From: Xestospongia bergquistia
Lineage: Eukaryota; Porifera; Demospongiae; Haplosclerida; Petrosiidae
NCBI GenBank assembly: GCA_963965975.1
Contig: OZ014414.1
Location: 7,105,501-7,169,500 of the forward strand
Direction: 5' to 3'
Length of the DNA stretch: 64,000 nucleotides
How positions within the stretch are numbered: position 1 is the stretch's first letter; every line of letters begins with the position of its first letter. Both the position numbers and the translations under genes were made by a program. Positions 10,864 through 22,589 of this stretch are shown piece after piece. The notes under the pieces are model-generated. The model saw nothing but the letters and a program-made list of their open reading frames with translations. It made no database searches and had not been told where the DNA came from.

Positions 10864-11456
10864 TCTTTTCTCGATTAAACAATACATAACAATGTAGAGA
10901 AATACAAATTTGGAAATATCAGAAGAGCCTGTCTGGATGTTTTCGAATTTGTTTTGGGTAACATCGGTTGGTAACAATAGGGGCTTTGACACTTGCTCAT
11001 ATTTATGAGGTGGTAAATGGTTACTAGAATAATAGTCAGTATCAACATTGTAGGTAGTACTATCAAACTTAAGATAGAAGACAAAAGTTTAATTTAATCA
11101 ACATCTCTTCTCTATAACTATCCATTATCCATTTCAATGAGTGGAGACCAGATGTCTTTGAACTACACCAGTCATCCATAAGTCTTCCTCTCTCTAATTA
11201 CTGGCTAGCACTTTATTTCCAATATCAATTTGGTTTTCTCTCTTAGATAAATCGTGGTACTTTTCTGCTGTGCTTGATAAGCAAACAAAATGGTGGAACG
11301 ATATGGTACACCGTAATTATATGACACAACAATCTCTGGAGCCTAGCAGTTGCTAAGGAGGGTATCCTCTTCTTGGGACTGAATGTGGAGGTTAGTGTCT
11401 TGTGATTAGTTATAATTGTAAATGCTATCTTTATAAAGGTACAAACAAAGTATGAA
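10864..11456 (-). mobile_element. Gypsy-type pol remnant (pol C-terminus plus RNase H tail)
   Basis: The minus strand encodes a decayed pol C-terminal region (about 11,095-11,290: L-S-K-R-E-N-Q-I-D-I-G-N-K-V-L, then W-M-T-G-V-V), typical of the region after integrase. Directly beyond it (11,300-11,410) is the end of an RNase H domain (R-I-P-S-L, then A-R-L-Q-R-L in a shifted frame). These two are far apart in an intact element, so an internal deletion joined them. The left part adjoins the LTR and the right part is fused to transporter fragment T4. It is not coding-competent. Confidence 0.6.
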
Positions 11457-11930
11457 AATAGATAATAACACTTAGTTCATCAGCTGATGCTCCTATTACT
11501 TGATCAAGACTAAATTGAATAATGTTAGAGTAAAAACAGCAACTACCAATCAATTCCAGTATAAAAGCTATACTCAAGGCTATTAAAGAGAGAGCATCAT
11601 ATTCTGGCAAGTATATGTCTTACTAATAATTGTCAAGCCAATAGATAAAAATGAGAAATGTATACCACCAATGATGGTTTTATATCTACCTGTCTTTACA
11701 TCAGCAAGTAGACCAAAGAATGGAAATGAAAGACATATCAGACACAATGCTATACTGTAAACAATGTACTAACTTTGATAATGTTTAGTATTGCTGTTGA
11801 GGTAGACTATTTCACCAACATATTGTATTTAATTGACATAGACACCCATCAGTGCATGCCAAAGAATGAGAAGTATCACTGATTTAGAACTAATTCTTTG
11901 CTTAGAGCAGGTTAGACTAAGTGTCTTCAT
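11457..11930 (-). pseudogene. T4: 5' fragment of a transporter copy
   Basis: It matches the first ~160 codons of the family, from the ATG-equivalent at 11,930 to about the A-D-E-L-S position at 11,457, where it is cut and fused to gypsy sequence. It has in-frame stops in the helix-1 region (AAT-TAA-ATA near 11,825) and in the S-Q-Y position (CAG to TAG near 11,770), plus a deletion near 11,620-11,650. No complete product is possible. Confidence 0.8.
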
Positions 11931-14219
11931 CTTCTAACAATCAATATTGTAATTTCAGTGTAAATATTCAAATGGAATAACAATATTGTTATTCTAAGTA
12001 AAAACATTTTGTTGATATAATGACACTATATTAACTAACTAGATGCAAGAAGAGTATAATGAGGTACAGAATGTTGAGATTAGTATACTAAATTGTGACT
12101 TGATGGGTAAAAAGGTACAACTTTTGTCAAAACATTTTTGAATACTGTTAAAAGATATCAAGCATTTAAGTTTTGTATACATTGAGTTGCATAACTATTC
12201 TATATGTATATATACAAAATTGTTTTTTTGATATATTTTATCAGTGTTTTCTTTTACCAAATGTTTTAACAGAAGTGGTCCCTTTTTGCAAGTAAGGTCA
12301 CATATATAGTTAATATTGTTATACTAATACAGATATGAATATTGTCCTAATTAAAATAGTTTGTACAAGATTAATGTAAGCATATTACTTTTAGGTGATG
12401 AACAATATCTGAGATACTTTTAACCCCATTAGTTATACACACAAGGTGGTTGCGTGGCCAGACATTTAGTAAAGACTTAATTGACAGAGACTTCACAAGA
12501 TAATAGCAAGTGTATATGTGTAGTAATAATTAATGTAATGTAAAATAACAGATGTATGCTATTTGTTTTACCTATAGAACAAACAACAACAGTTATAGTA
12601 AGCAAACCATTGCATTATTAATATAAGAGACGTAAGATTATATATATTAAATGAATATGTGGACATATTGTTAATATGTAAATGGCACATATTATGATAA
12701 AAAGATTTATTTAAATAATTTTTTTTTTTTTAGAGTTTAGCTGAAGACGAGATGAGATGGAGTAACATATTTGAAAACAATGACATCATGATGGTGTCAT
12801 CCATTTAATATGATTGAGCATTGACATTTGTTCCTTGAAAAGATCATAAAACCAAAAGGTCATGTTCTAGAATCTGTTGGCATTATTTGGTGCAGTGGAT
12901 AAAGCTGACAAGTATATTAAGTGTTAATAAACAAATTATTAACTTTAGTAAATGAGAAATTACTACATAATGGACAGTCTCTGTTTTTTGACTTAAGAGT
13001 GGTTTAATGAGCTGATTCGTTATTCCAAACTAACTTGTTTATTATGCATACATTAACTGTTGTAGTAGTACCTGCGTTATATGATTTTAAAAAACTCTCA
13101 AAAATATGTAAATAGTACGTTATTCACTGTATACATATTCTTTTTCTCATCACATCATTCTTATACTTCATAATAATCATGGTATCATGGAACGTGGACA
13201 GAGTGCTAAAAGAGTGTATGTGGTTGACATTAACTCTGGTTGAAATGGGTGGAATAGTTACCTTGAAAGTTCTCCATGTTTTTACATTGACTTACAAGTG
13301 TAGTTGTTAAAGGTATTGAGGTTAAGGAAGGTAAATGTTTTAAATGAAACATAGAATTGCTATTAAAAGTTTTATTGAAGGTGACACTAGCTCTATAATC
13401 ATCTTTTAGGGGTGTAACAGATAAAGTTAACAAATTATATTAAGTGTTAACAAATGAATTCTTAAGTTTAGTACATGAGAAATTAGTACATATATCCTCA
13501 TTTCTTCCATTGTGAAAAACAAAGGACAGTTTCTGCTTTCTATAGAGGCATGGTAGTGATGTAGGTGGTGTAATGAGCTGATTCACTAACTTGTTCATTA
13601 TACATACATTATTAAATGCTGTAGTAATACCTACTTTCTATGATTTAAAGAAACTCTCAAAAATGTGTAAGCAATATATCAGTATGTGATATTCACTGTA
13701 TAACATATTCCTTTTCTCATTGGACCATTCTTATATTTCATAATAATTATGCAACCATTGAAGATGGACAGAGTGCTATAAGAGTGTATATGATTGACAT
13801 TAAAGCTGGTTGAAATGGGTGAAATAGTTACATTGAAAGGACTGTTGTTGGTGGATTAGTGTCTGTGATAATAATATGATTAGATGTTAAATGAGATTGT
13901 GTCTAATTCTTTTAAACTGAGCAAAAAGTTCAACTGCTTTGAGTTGAAGCATATAATTTTTTACCTTTTGTAGAATTTAAAAGCAAGAAAATAGAAAACC
14001 TCTTGAGGACAGTAAATTAAAGGTTTTGAATCAAAAATAGAAATGGTATTAAAAGTATCAATGAACGCAATACTCCATAACCATCCTTCAGGAATATTGA
14101 ATGCTTCCTATGCATGCACTCCTGACTTACTGACTTTTTATATGACTTGAGTCTTAAGAAAATGGACAAATTTTTCTTAATATGAACTAGTTTTGTTACA
14201 TAGCTGCTGTTGTTATGCT
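11931..14219. repeat. Composite spacer with rearranged flank modules
   Basis: Flank modules in scrambled, partly duplicated order: 5'-flank sequence (11,931-12,080); a diverged palindromic element (about 12,085-12,305); and two successive partial copies of the 3'-flank module (12,840-13,430 and 13,420-14,200). Each of these has the ATTATATTAAGTGTTA block, and the second has the decayed plus-strand remnant. The candidate splice-donor site seen in other copies is mutated here. No intact gene. Confidence 0.5.
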
Positions 14220-14575
14220 ATAATACATTAGGCTAAAATGGACAACTCTGTCCAATAGCTCCATGTAATGCTGTCGTTATAATACCAGATCTGTTGCTAG
14301 CTGGAAAAAAGTGTTGATTAAATGATCCTAATATACCACCATTTTATGATCAACCTGTAAACTGATCATGTCAGATTATAAAAGCTGTAGAAGTGGCTGG
14401 GTTTGAAAAAATAATTGTTGCATCTCTCGAATTGAGATCATCATAATCTTTAACAGTAGTCTTCTTCACTTACTACTGTTAAAGATTATAATGATCTCAA
14501 CGATGTCAGTCTTTTCATGCAATAGGAATTTGAAAGTAATAACTATTCTAACATCCATCCAAACCCCACCCACTT
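14220..14575 (+). pseudogene. Partial copy of the 7,946-type plus-strand remnant
   Basis: Second block only: it reads A-P-C-N-A-V-V-I-I-P-D-L-L-L-A-G-K, with several stops, then V-E-V-A-G-F-E-K-I-I-V-A. It contains a copy-specific foldback (14,434-14,498) described in the findings. Function unknown. Confidence 0.4.
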
Positions 14576-16071
14576 CATATAGATGAAGGTTTTGTTTACA
14601 TTGACATTGACAAAGCCTCAAAACATAATAAAAATACTATTTTCCATCTATTGAAGTTTATCAAAAGAAACATTGTTTCAGAATGTGATAAATGTTGTAT
14701 TATTGTAGGAAGGGTTTCCTTTCAATAATTATCCCTTCCAACTATTTTTCATGAAAATGTTTGTGAAAGCAATAGGACATAATTACTGCACTCACAGTCT
14801 GAAATGGATGGATTATTTGCCTTGAAAAGCTCTGTGTTTGCACATTAACTTACAAGTGTAGCTGTTAAAGTACTGTTGTTGGTTGTTTAGTGTCAGTGAT
14901 AATAATATCATTAGATGTTTATGAGATTGTGTCTAATTCTATTAAACTGAACAAAAAAGTTCAACTGCCTCTTTGAGTTGCAGCATACAATATTTTTTTC
15001 ACTTTTCATAGAATTTAAAAGAAAAAGAAAAGAAATATACTTAAAGATTGTGAATTAAATGTTTTGAACTAAACAGAAAATCGCTATTAAAAGCATCAAT
15101 CAAGGTGACACATTGTAGCCATCTTCAGACATATTAAACACTGCCCATGCATGCACAGCTCCTGATCTGAGTTTTGATAAGACAGGAATCTTTAAAAAAA
15201 TGGACAAATGCTTCTTAATTTGAAGTAGTTATTGGCACATAGATGCTGTTGTTGTGTAGTTTGAACCACTTTTATAAATATTAATTGAACTACATGTATT
15301 TTTTTAATGTAGCAAATTTGTTTTTGCTGATATAAACTGTATGTGTATACAAAGACATTACATTTTCCTACATGTAAAAAAAGAGATACATTAACTTTAT
15401 TTAATTAATTATGTAGCTACTTTGACATACAGCTTTGTAATCTTCTAATTACGGACTACTAAATATTATAATTATTTCTCTTAAAAATAGCTAATAATAC
15501 TGTTAATGTACGCTAATATTTGCATGTTAATAAAATTTCTGTTTATAATAATTATTTTAAAAAATGGATGCAGTAATGCTACCACTATGTATTATGGGGT
15601 AGCTTTGCTAAGTCATTGTGTGTAAGGGCTACCACATGGAATTTTTAGTAGGACATTCCTACATACTAGACACATATACTTTTCAAATGTGATTTTTAAG
15701 TCACAGATACACAACTGCTGCAAAATTGTATATATTGTTATTACTATATATTGGGTGGGAATGTATGCAACGAGTCAATCAAAACAAGCTATCTATTTAA
15801 CAATGATATAATTTTCTCTTATAAGATTTCTACTTCATCACCTAATCTTTTCAAAGATTAGGTGTAAATCATATTGATGACTTATCTTTTTAAACATTTA
15901 ATCTATCTACGTTCTTTTAGTCATTAGTGATTTTATATATTTTTTTGTTTCCCTTGCACATATAAAGTCATAATTACTAAGTTCATAACAATGTTTGCTG
16001 TAGCTTTTTGTATCACAGGATCCACATGAAAACTGTCATTTCATATTTTGATGTGGTTTGCCTGTTCAAAT
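14576..16071. repeat. 3'-flank spacer module downstream of T5
   Basis: Repeated flank with the decayed plus-strand remnant at about 14,830-15,060 and the common terminal segment. A perfect short palindrome, CACCTAATCTTT..AAAGATTAGGTG, lies at 15,839-15,864 and is not conserved in the paralogous spacers. No intact gene is seen. Confidence 0.5.
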
Positions 16072-17657
16072 TTAAATAAAAAAGCAAACAAACTTAAGCA
16101 AATGTCTAATACATTTACAGAATACTAATAAACACATACTATTGATTAAAGTATAAAGTGTTGATTCAAGTGATAGTCCCATTTCTCTTCTATATTGATC
16201 TTCCTGATCCAAATATCTTTCATAATGTTCCTCAGCTATCAAATGTATGTTGACTTCATCTTCTCTCACTCTAAACTTGTAACGTTTGTCTAGTATCAGG
16301 AATATAATAAGTATTATGAGAATAATGACACTCTTTAATACATGATAGTAAAGACTCTGACAGTGTATTTCTCCTTGACAACTAAATGGATATTTTCCAC
16401 TAATATTAATAAGATCACCAAGTTCAAATGCTGTACACCATAGTCCAATCAATAATCCCCTCATCTCATGTGGACACTGAGCTATTGTGAACTCTAATGA
16501 TGTTGGAAAAATGAAAGCAAGAGCAATCCCGTGCAAAATTTAAGGAACAATAACAGCTTTGTAAGAAGTGGTATTTAAATTAAAACTCTCTCTACAAGCC
16601 AACATGACAACATAGTATAATGTAGTCAATAAAGCAATAATAAGTCCTAAACCAATTCTTCTGAGCATACTAGGAATAAAATTATAGAAACATGGATATA
16701 TCAGCAACTGATAGAGAAAAATAAGAAATACAGCTACAAAGAAGAAAAATGAATAATTGTTGACAAAACAGATAATGAACTGTGATGTTTTGTTTTAAAG
16801 TAATAAATCACTAGTTATTAATTCTTCTGCACACTCAACACCAAATAGAGAAATTAATAAGGGAATTGACCTTAAATCTGTTTTAACATCCTCTACCTGC
16901 TCCTCTGAGAAAGGTCCACCATACTTGTCTTTACCTAAGTCTTCCAGTATGTTAAAAACCTAAGTCTCCCAGTATGTTAAAAACTATGATTTCTTGGATA
17001 TTTGTTTTTTCTGGCATAATTAAGTATTTTTGACTGGATTGACTGGATTGACAATATGTGGAGTAGTATTAAACCAATGTTTAAAGAAATAGTTAATTAT
17101 TAATACTACAGATATAGTGAAACCTGACAAGACATACAACATGCTGAAAAAATATTTAAACAAACTTTAAAAAATAAGATTAGCTATAAGGGCAGTTCAT
17201 CAGTTGATTCTCCTATTACTTGATCAAAACTGAATTGAACAATATTAGAGTAAAAACAACAACTACCAATCAATCCTAGTATGAAAGTTATACTCAAGCT
17301 TATTAAAGAAAGAGTGTCATATTCTGGCAAGTACGTCTTAATAGTAGTAGCCAAGCCAATAATTATCCAAGACATAAATGAGAAGTGTACACCAACAATG
17401 ATAGTTTTATATCTACCTGTCTTTACATCAGCAAGTAGACCAAAGAGTGGAAATGATAGACATATCAGACACAATCCTATACTGTAAAAAATATACTGAC
17501 TTTGATAATGTTCAATATTGCTGTTGAGGTAGACTGCATCACCAACATATTGTATTGAATTGATATGGAAAGTCATCAACACATTCCAGAGAATGAGAAG
17601 TATCACTGATTTAGAACAAATTTTTCGCTTAGAGCAGGTTGGACAAAGTGTCTTCAT
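16072..17657 (-). pseudogene. T5: broken transporter copy
   Basis: Starts at the family ATG (17,657) and is open for 157 codons through G-R-Y-K-T and D-Q-V-I-G, then is disrupted by a deletion around 17,180-17,200. Through 16,560-17,180 there are multiple stops and a small tandem duplication of the CCCAGTATGTTAAAAAC segment (16,940-16,975). The C-half has the same CAA-to-TAA change in P-Q-I-L-H-G as T1, after which 16,072-16,536 is open again. The end is also altered: a deletion removed the normal stop after E-S-T, so the frame runs about 30 codons into the 3' flank. Not a functional transporter. Confidence 0.85.
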
Positions 17658-17706
17658 CTCCTAATGTAATTTCAGTGTAAATATTAAAAAGGAATAACAA
17701 TTTAAT

Positions 17707-17950
17707 ATGTGACCTGATTTGCAATAAGAGACCATTTCTGGGAAATCATTTGTGACCTGAACTGTGAAAAAGTATTGGCCACTGTTAAAACACCTAAAAA
17801 ATAATTTTGTTTAATGTTTATAGTCTACAATTGTTATGACTATTTATGATAACTGTATGTATACAAATGATGTTTTAACAGTAGTCCCTTTTCACAAATC
17901 ATTTCACAAATTTTTTGCAGTAGTCGCTGATTGTAAATCAGATTACATAT
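17707..17950. mobile_element. Long palindromic (MITE-like) element 5' of T5
   Basis: An imperfect inverted repeat of about 244 bp. The left arm is TGTGACCTGATTTGCAATAA.., the right arm ends ..TTGTAAATCAGATTACA, and the TTAAAACA and TGTATACAA blocks mirror each other near the centre. It begins about 50 bp upstream of the T5 ATG. Family members are at 21,944, 29,795, 42,744 and 47,918, with a half copy at 39,340. Confidence 0.65.
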
Positions 17951-18717
17951 TGTTATTCTAAATAAAATTATTTCTTGATATAACCATATTGTTTTATCTA
18001 ACTAGAGAAATTAATAGAATAATGAGCTACAAAATGTTGAGATTAGTAATCTTATTATAGTTAGTATCAGTATACTTATTAAGATATGAGTATTGTCCTA
18101 ATTAAAGTAGTTTGTATCAAATTGATGTAATTTTTTTACCTAAGTTGTGAACAATAACTGAGATAATTCATTTCTGAAAAAGGAGATCGAGGATATATTA
18201 CTCGAAGGCAAGGTCTACTCACCTTAATTTGTGGCTACTATAATGTGTGAGGGATTTTGATATTGCCATTCTTTGTTTCAGGTGCATCTCTTACTTTTCA
18301 TTTTAAAATTTTTCATGTATTTTGTATACATGATATATATATGAACCACAGAATACGCACACAAGCAAGATAACACATTGTTTGCTTGTATTATAAAAAA
18401 AAATCCATTGGGCCATGCTGTTGGCATTACAGGGTGTAGCGGATAAAGCTGACAAATTATATTAAGTGTTACTAAACGAATTTTTTACTTAAGCATATGA
18501 AAAATTACTTTATATATACTCACTGTTTCTGTTGTGAAAAACAAAGACCCACTCTGCTTTCTAGAGGCGTGGCACTGACGCCCAGGATGGTATAATAAAC
18601 TGTTTCACTAACTCAAACTTCTAAACTATCTTCTCTATTGTATGTACACTATTAACTGCTGTATTAACAAAAAATTTCTATGACTTAAAGAAACTTCCAG
18701 AAATGAGTAAACAACAT
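17951..18717. repeat. T5 upstream region with candidate 5'-UTR exon
   Basis: 5'-flank sequence followed by the common module. On the minus strand, around 18,524-18,600, sequence upstream of GAAACA|GTGAGT (donor at 18,518-18,523) could be a non-coding first exon. The matching acceptor would be the TAG three bases before the transporter ATG. No coding frame. Speculative without RNA data. Confidence 0.25.
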
Positions 18718-18912
18718 GTGACTTGATTTGTAAAAAAAAACTATTATAACATATCAACAACAGTTTTGCATACATATAGAATAGTTATGGATATATAGCA
18801 ACTGTATGTATACAAAACTGAGATGTTTGAAATGTTTTAACAATGTTCTTAAATCAGGTCACAGATGTCTTGACAGAAGTGGTTCCTTTTTTGCAAATGA
18901 GGTCACATATGT
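18718..18912. mobile_element. Palindromic (MITE-like) element, second subfamily
   Basis: An imperfect palindrome related to the 17,707 element, but with a shortened left arm and a TTTTGCATACATATAGAATA central block. The right arm reads TTTTGACAGAAGTGG-like sequence and ends GAGGTCACATATG. Sisters are at 27,412, 34,962, 38,063 and 49,738. Confidence 0.55.
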
Positions 18913-20343
18913 CAATATCTGATATTCACTGAATAATTTATTTTTTTCTCATTCAACCATTTTATAATTAATAATAATTATGGTATTTTGAGAGATGGAC
19001 AAAGTGTTATAAGATTGTGTGTGGCTGGTATTAAAGCTGATGTGACTGTGGGTTAGCTAGATGAAATAGATGGAATAGTTGCCTTGAAGGGCTCTGTGTT
19101 TGCACATTACCTTACAAGTGTAGCTGTCAAAGGTATTATTGCTGGTAGTTTAGTGTCAGTGATAATAATACCATTAGATGTTTATGAGATTGTGTCTAAT
19201 TCTATTAAACTGAAAAAAAGTTCAACTGCATCTTCAAGCTATGGCATGCAATTTTTTTAACCTTTTATAGAATTGAAAAGGAAGAGAAAAGAAATGCTCT
19301 TGAGGAAGGTGAATTATAAATGTTTTGAACTAGACATACATTTGCTATTAAAAGTATCAATAAGTATATTGAACACTAGTACTGCCCATGTATGCATAGG
19401 TCTTGATTTACTGATATTAAATATGCAGGAGTGTTAAGACAAATAGGTATGTGCTTCTTAATTTGAAGTATTTATTTGTATGTAATTGTTTTTTTAAACC
19501 ATGTTTACAAATATTAATTGAACAACATGTATTCATTTAATGTAGCAAAGTTATTTTTGCTGATGTAAATTATAATGTGAACAAAGATGGTACATTCTCC
19601 TCCAAAAAATTCTAAACACCAACATAATAAAAGAGATACATTATCATAATTTAACATTTGCATGTTAATAGAAATCTGTTTATAATTAATATTTTTTTAA
19701 AAATGGATGCTGTAAGACTACCACTATGTATTATGTGATAGCTTTCTTATGCCATTGTTGTAAGGGCTCTTACGTGGAATTTATAATAAGATATTCCTAC
19801 ATACTAGATGCACATAGTTTTTCAGATGTGATTTCTAAATCACAGATACACATGCAACTGCTGTTTTATAATCAAAATTGTATATGTTGTTAATACTTTA
19901 TTGGGTGGGAATGCATGCAATGAGTCAATCAACATAAGCTATCTATTAACAGTCATATAACTCTCCCATATAAGATTTCTGTTTCATTGCCTAATCCTTT
20001 TAAGTCTAAATTATATCAATGATTTATCTGTTTAAACATTTAATCTATCTACATTCTTTTAACTATTAGTAATTTTATATATTTTTGTTTTCTTCTTCAC
20101 ATATAAAGTCATAATTACTCAGTTCATAACAATGCTTGCTGCAGTTTTTTGTGTGACAGTACCCTTCAAATCTTGATGTGATATTCCTGTTTAAATTTAA
20201 ATAAAAGCAAGCAAACAGCCTTAAGCAAATGTCTAATAAATGTACAGAATACAAACAGACATATATTATTGGTTAACTACGAAATTAATTTTTAAGTAAA
20301 TGTAAGCTGAAACTTAATCATTTATAAACTAAACTAAATGTAA
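18913..20343. repeat. 3'-flank spacer module downstream of T6
   Basis: Contains a copy of the decayed plus-strand remnant (18,990-19,320) and the common terminal flank. Nearly identical to 49,891-51,345. No intact gene is visible. Confidence 0.55.
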
Positions 20344-21888
20344 TTAGTCTGTTGATTCAAGTGATAGTCCCTTTTCTCTTCTGTATTGATCTTCCTGATC
20401 CAAATATCTTTCAAAATGTTCCTCAACTATCAAATGTATGTTGACTTCCTTTTCTCTCACTCTATACTTGTAACGTTTGGCTAGTATCAGGAATATAATA
20501 AGTATTATGAGAATAATGACACTCTTTTGTACATGATAGTAAAGACTTTGACAGTGTATTTCTCCTTGGCAACTAAATGGATACTTTCCACTAATATTAA
20601 TAAGATCACCAAGTTCAAATGCTGCATACCATAGTCCAATCAAGAACCCCCTCATCTCATGTGGACACTGAGCTATTGTGAATTCTAATGATGTTGGATA
20701 AATGAAAGCAAAAGCAATCCCATGTAAAATTTGAGGAACAATAAATGCTTTGTATGAAGTGGTATTTATATTAAAACTCTCTCTACAAGCCAACATGATA
20801 ACATAGTATAATGTAGTCAATAAAGCAATAATAAGTCCTAAACCAATTCTCTTGAGCATGATAGGAATAAATTTATAGAAATATGGATATATCAACAAGT
20901 GATAGAGAAGAATAAGAAATAAAGCTATGAAGAAGTATAATGAATCATTGGTGACAAAACATATAATGAACTGTGAAGTTTTGTTTGGAAGTAAATAATC
21001 ACTCGTTAGTAATTCTCCTGCACACCTAAAACCCACAATAGAAATTAATAATGGAATTAACCTTAAAACTGTTTTAACATCCTCTACTTGCTCCTCTGAG
21101 AAAGGTCCACCATATTTGTCTTTACCTAAGTCTAGACGTGAAGGATAGTCTTCCTCCCAGTAAGTTAAAGCACTACGGTTTCTTGGATATTTGTTTTTTC
21201 TGGCATAATTAAGTACTTGACTAATACGTTTCACTGGATTGACAATATGTGGAGTAGTATCAAGCCAATGTTTAAAGAGATAGTTAGTTATTAATACTAC
21301 AGATACAGTAAAGCCTGATAAGACATAAGATATAATAAAAAACTGTTCAAACAAACACTGTCCAGTTTTAAATATAAGATCAGCTAAGACGAAGCTCACA
21401 ACATCCCAATAGATAATAGTACTTAGTTCATCAGCTGATGCTCCTATTACTTGATCAAGACTGAATTGAATAATATTAGAGTAAAAACAAGAACTACCAA
21501 TCAATCCTAGTATAAAAGATATACCTAAGGTTGCTAAAGAAAGAATGTCATATTCTGGTAAGTATGAGTTTATGACAATTGTCAAGCCATTAATTATCCA
21601 AGATAAAAATGAGAAGTGTACACCAACAATGATAGTTTTATATCTACCTGTCTTTACATCAGCAAGTAGACCAAAGAGTGGATATGACAGAAATATAAGA
21701 CAGAATGCTATACTGTAAAAAATATACTGACTTTGATGATGTTCAACATTGATATTGAGGTAGACTGTTTCACCAACATATCGTATCGAATTGATATGGA
21801 TATCCATCAGGACATGCCAGAGAATGAGAAGTATCACTGATTTAAAACTAATTTTTCTTATAGAGCAAGTTAGATTAAGTGTCTTCAT
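20344..21888 (-). CDS. T6: POT/PTR2-family (SLC15-like) membrane transporter
   Basis: A complete 514-residue frame, ATG at 21,888. Residue landmarks counted on this copy: A-D-V-K-T-G-R-Y-K-T 76-85; F-S-L-D-Q-V-I-G-A 142-150; central cytoplasmic loop 210-275; N-K-T sequon at 302; P-Q-I-L-H-G 385-390; E-F-T-I-A-Q-C-P-H-E-M-R-G 402-414; polar tail from 471. Its closest relative is T11, in the S2 segmental duplicate. Both share F-R-C-A-G-E near 287, a Y-P-T-S variant at 397-400 and the Y-H-V-Q-K segment near 453. Upstream lie a palindromic element (56 bp from the ATG), then a gypsy fragment. Membrane transport function is inferred from family; substrate unknown. Confidence 0.88.
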   Translation of the reverse strand: MKTLNLTCSIRKISFKSVILLILWHVLMDIHINSIRYVGETVYLNINVEHHQSQYIFYSIAFCLIFLSYPLFGLLADVKTGRYKTIIVGVHFSFLSWIINGLTIVINSYLPEYDILSLATLGISFILGLIGSSCFYSNIIQFSLDQVIGASADELSTIIYWDVVSFVLADLIFKTGQCLFEQFFIISYVLSGFTVSVVLITNYLFKHWLDTTPHIVNPVKRISQVLNYARKNKYPRNRSALTYWEEDYPSRLDLGKDKYGGPFSEEQVEDVKTVLRLIPLLISIVGFRCAGELLTSDYLLPNKTSQFIICFVTNDSLYFFIALFLILLYHLLIYPYFYKFIPIMLKRIGLGLIIALLTTLYYVIMLACRESFNINTTSYKAFIVPQILHGIAFAFIYPTSLEFTIAQCPHEMRGFLIGLWYAAFELGDLINISGKYPFSCQGEIHCQSLYYHVQKSVIILIILIIFLILAKRYKYRVREKEVNIHLIVEEHFERYLDQEDQYRREKGLSLESTD

Positions 21889-21943
21889 TTCCTAGCAATT
21901 AATAATTTAATTTCAGTGTAAATGTTAAAATGGAATAGCAATG

Positions 21944-22180
21944 TATGACCTGATTTTCAATAAGGGACCACTTCTAGAAAAACATTTGTGACCTGAATTG
22001 TGAAAGGGGACCACTGTTAAAACACCTCAAAAACTTTGTTTATATACAGTTGTTATATATGTACGACTATTTATTATAACTGTATGTATACAAAGGATGT
22101 TTTAACAGTAGTCCCTTTTCACAAATTGTGTCACAAATGTTTTGACAGAAGTGGTCGCTTATTGTAAATCAAGTTACATA
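21944..22180. mobile_element. Long palindromic (MITE-like) element 5' of T6
   Basis: About 237 bp. The left arm TGACCTGATTTTCAATAAGG mirrors the right arm ..TTATTGTAAATCAAGTTACA. The arms pair over roughly 100 bases with mismatches, and inner blocks TTTAACA and TATACA also mirror. It begins about 56 bp from the T6 ATG, and the same spacing holds for T11. Confidence 0.7.
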
Positions 22181-22589
22181 TTGTGATAAATGTATAAATC
22201 ATTTCGAGTTATTATTTCTGTTAGGCCTTTTTTATTTTATTTGCGGTGAAACCTTATGATACGTAGTTTTTGTGATAAGCCCTGTAAACCAATACAGCCA
22301 ATATTCTACGGAAATGAATCACGCTGTTTGATTAACATTTGTGTATTGTATGCGTATATTAAGATGATACGTAGTTTTTGTGATAAGCCCTATAAATACA
22401 ACCATGATTCAAGTTATTTATACATGTCTGTACTTGTTGTCGCTGTTTCACCAATGACAGTACATCATGTGAGATACATTAAATTAATTCTGACATGATA
22501 CTGAATGAAAGTAAATTATAGTCAATATGCCTGAAGCTACATTGAAAGATATTAAAGTGGTAGTGTAAGGTATATCATTATTATTTCTA
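22181..22589. repeat. 5'-flank repeat with internal direct duplication
   Basis: A flank segment shared with the T7, T10 and T11 upstream regions (GATACGTAGTTTTTGTGATA...ACATGATACTGAATG). Here the GATACGTAGTTTTTGTGATA phrase is duplicated at 22,258 and 22,366. No coding potential is visible beyond short frames. Confidence 0.5.

Noticed and set aside
10875..11084. Minus-strand hydrophobic frame of 69 codons, and its relative at 54,576-54,779
   Set aside because: Lies across the gypsy pol 3' end and LTR start. It is not conserved in the third copy at 59,515, so treated as retroelement debris.
15839..15864. Perfect palindrome resembling a bacterial terminator
   Set aside because: The window is eukaryotic. 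The palindrome is not conserved in sister spacers and is most likely a chance or local inversion event.
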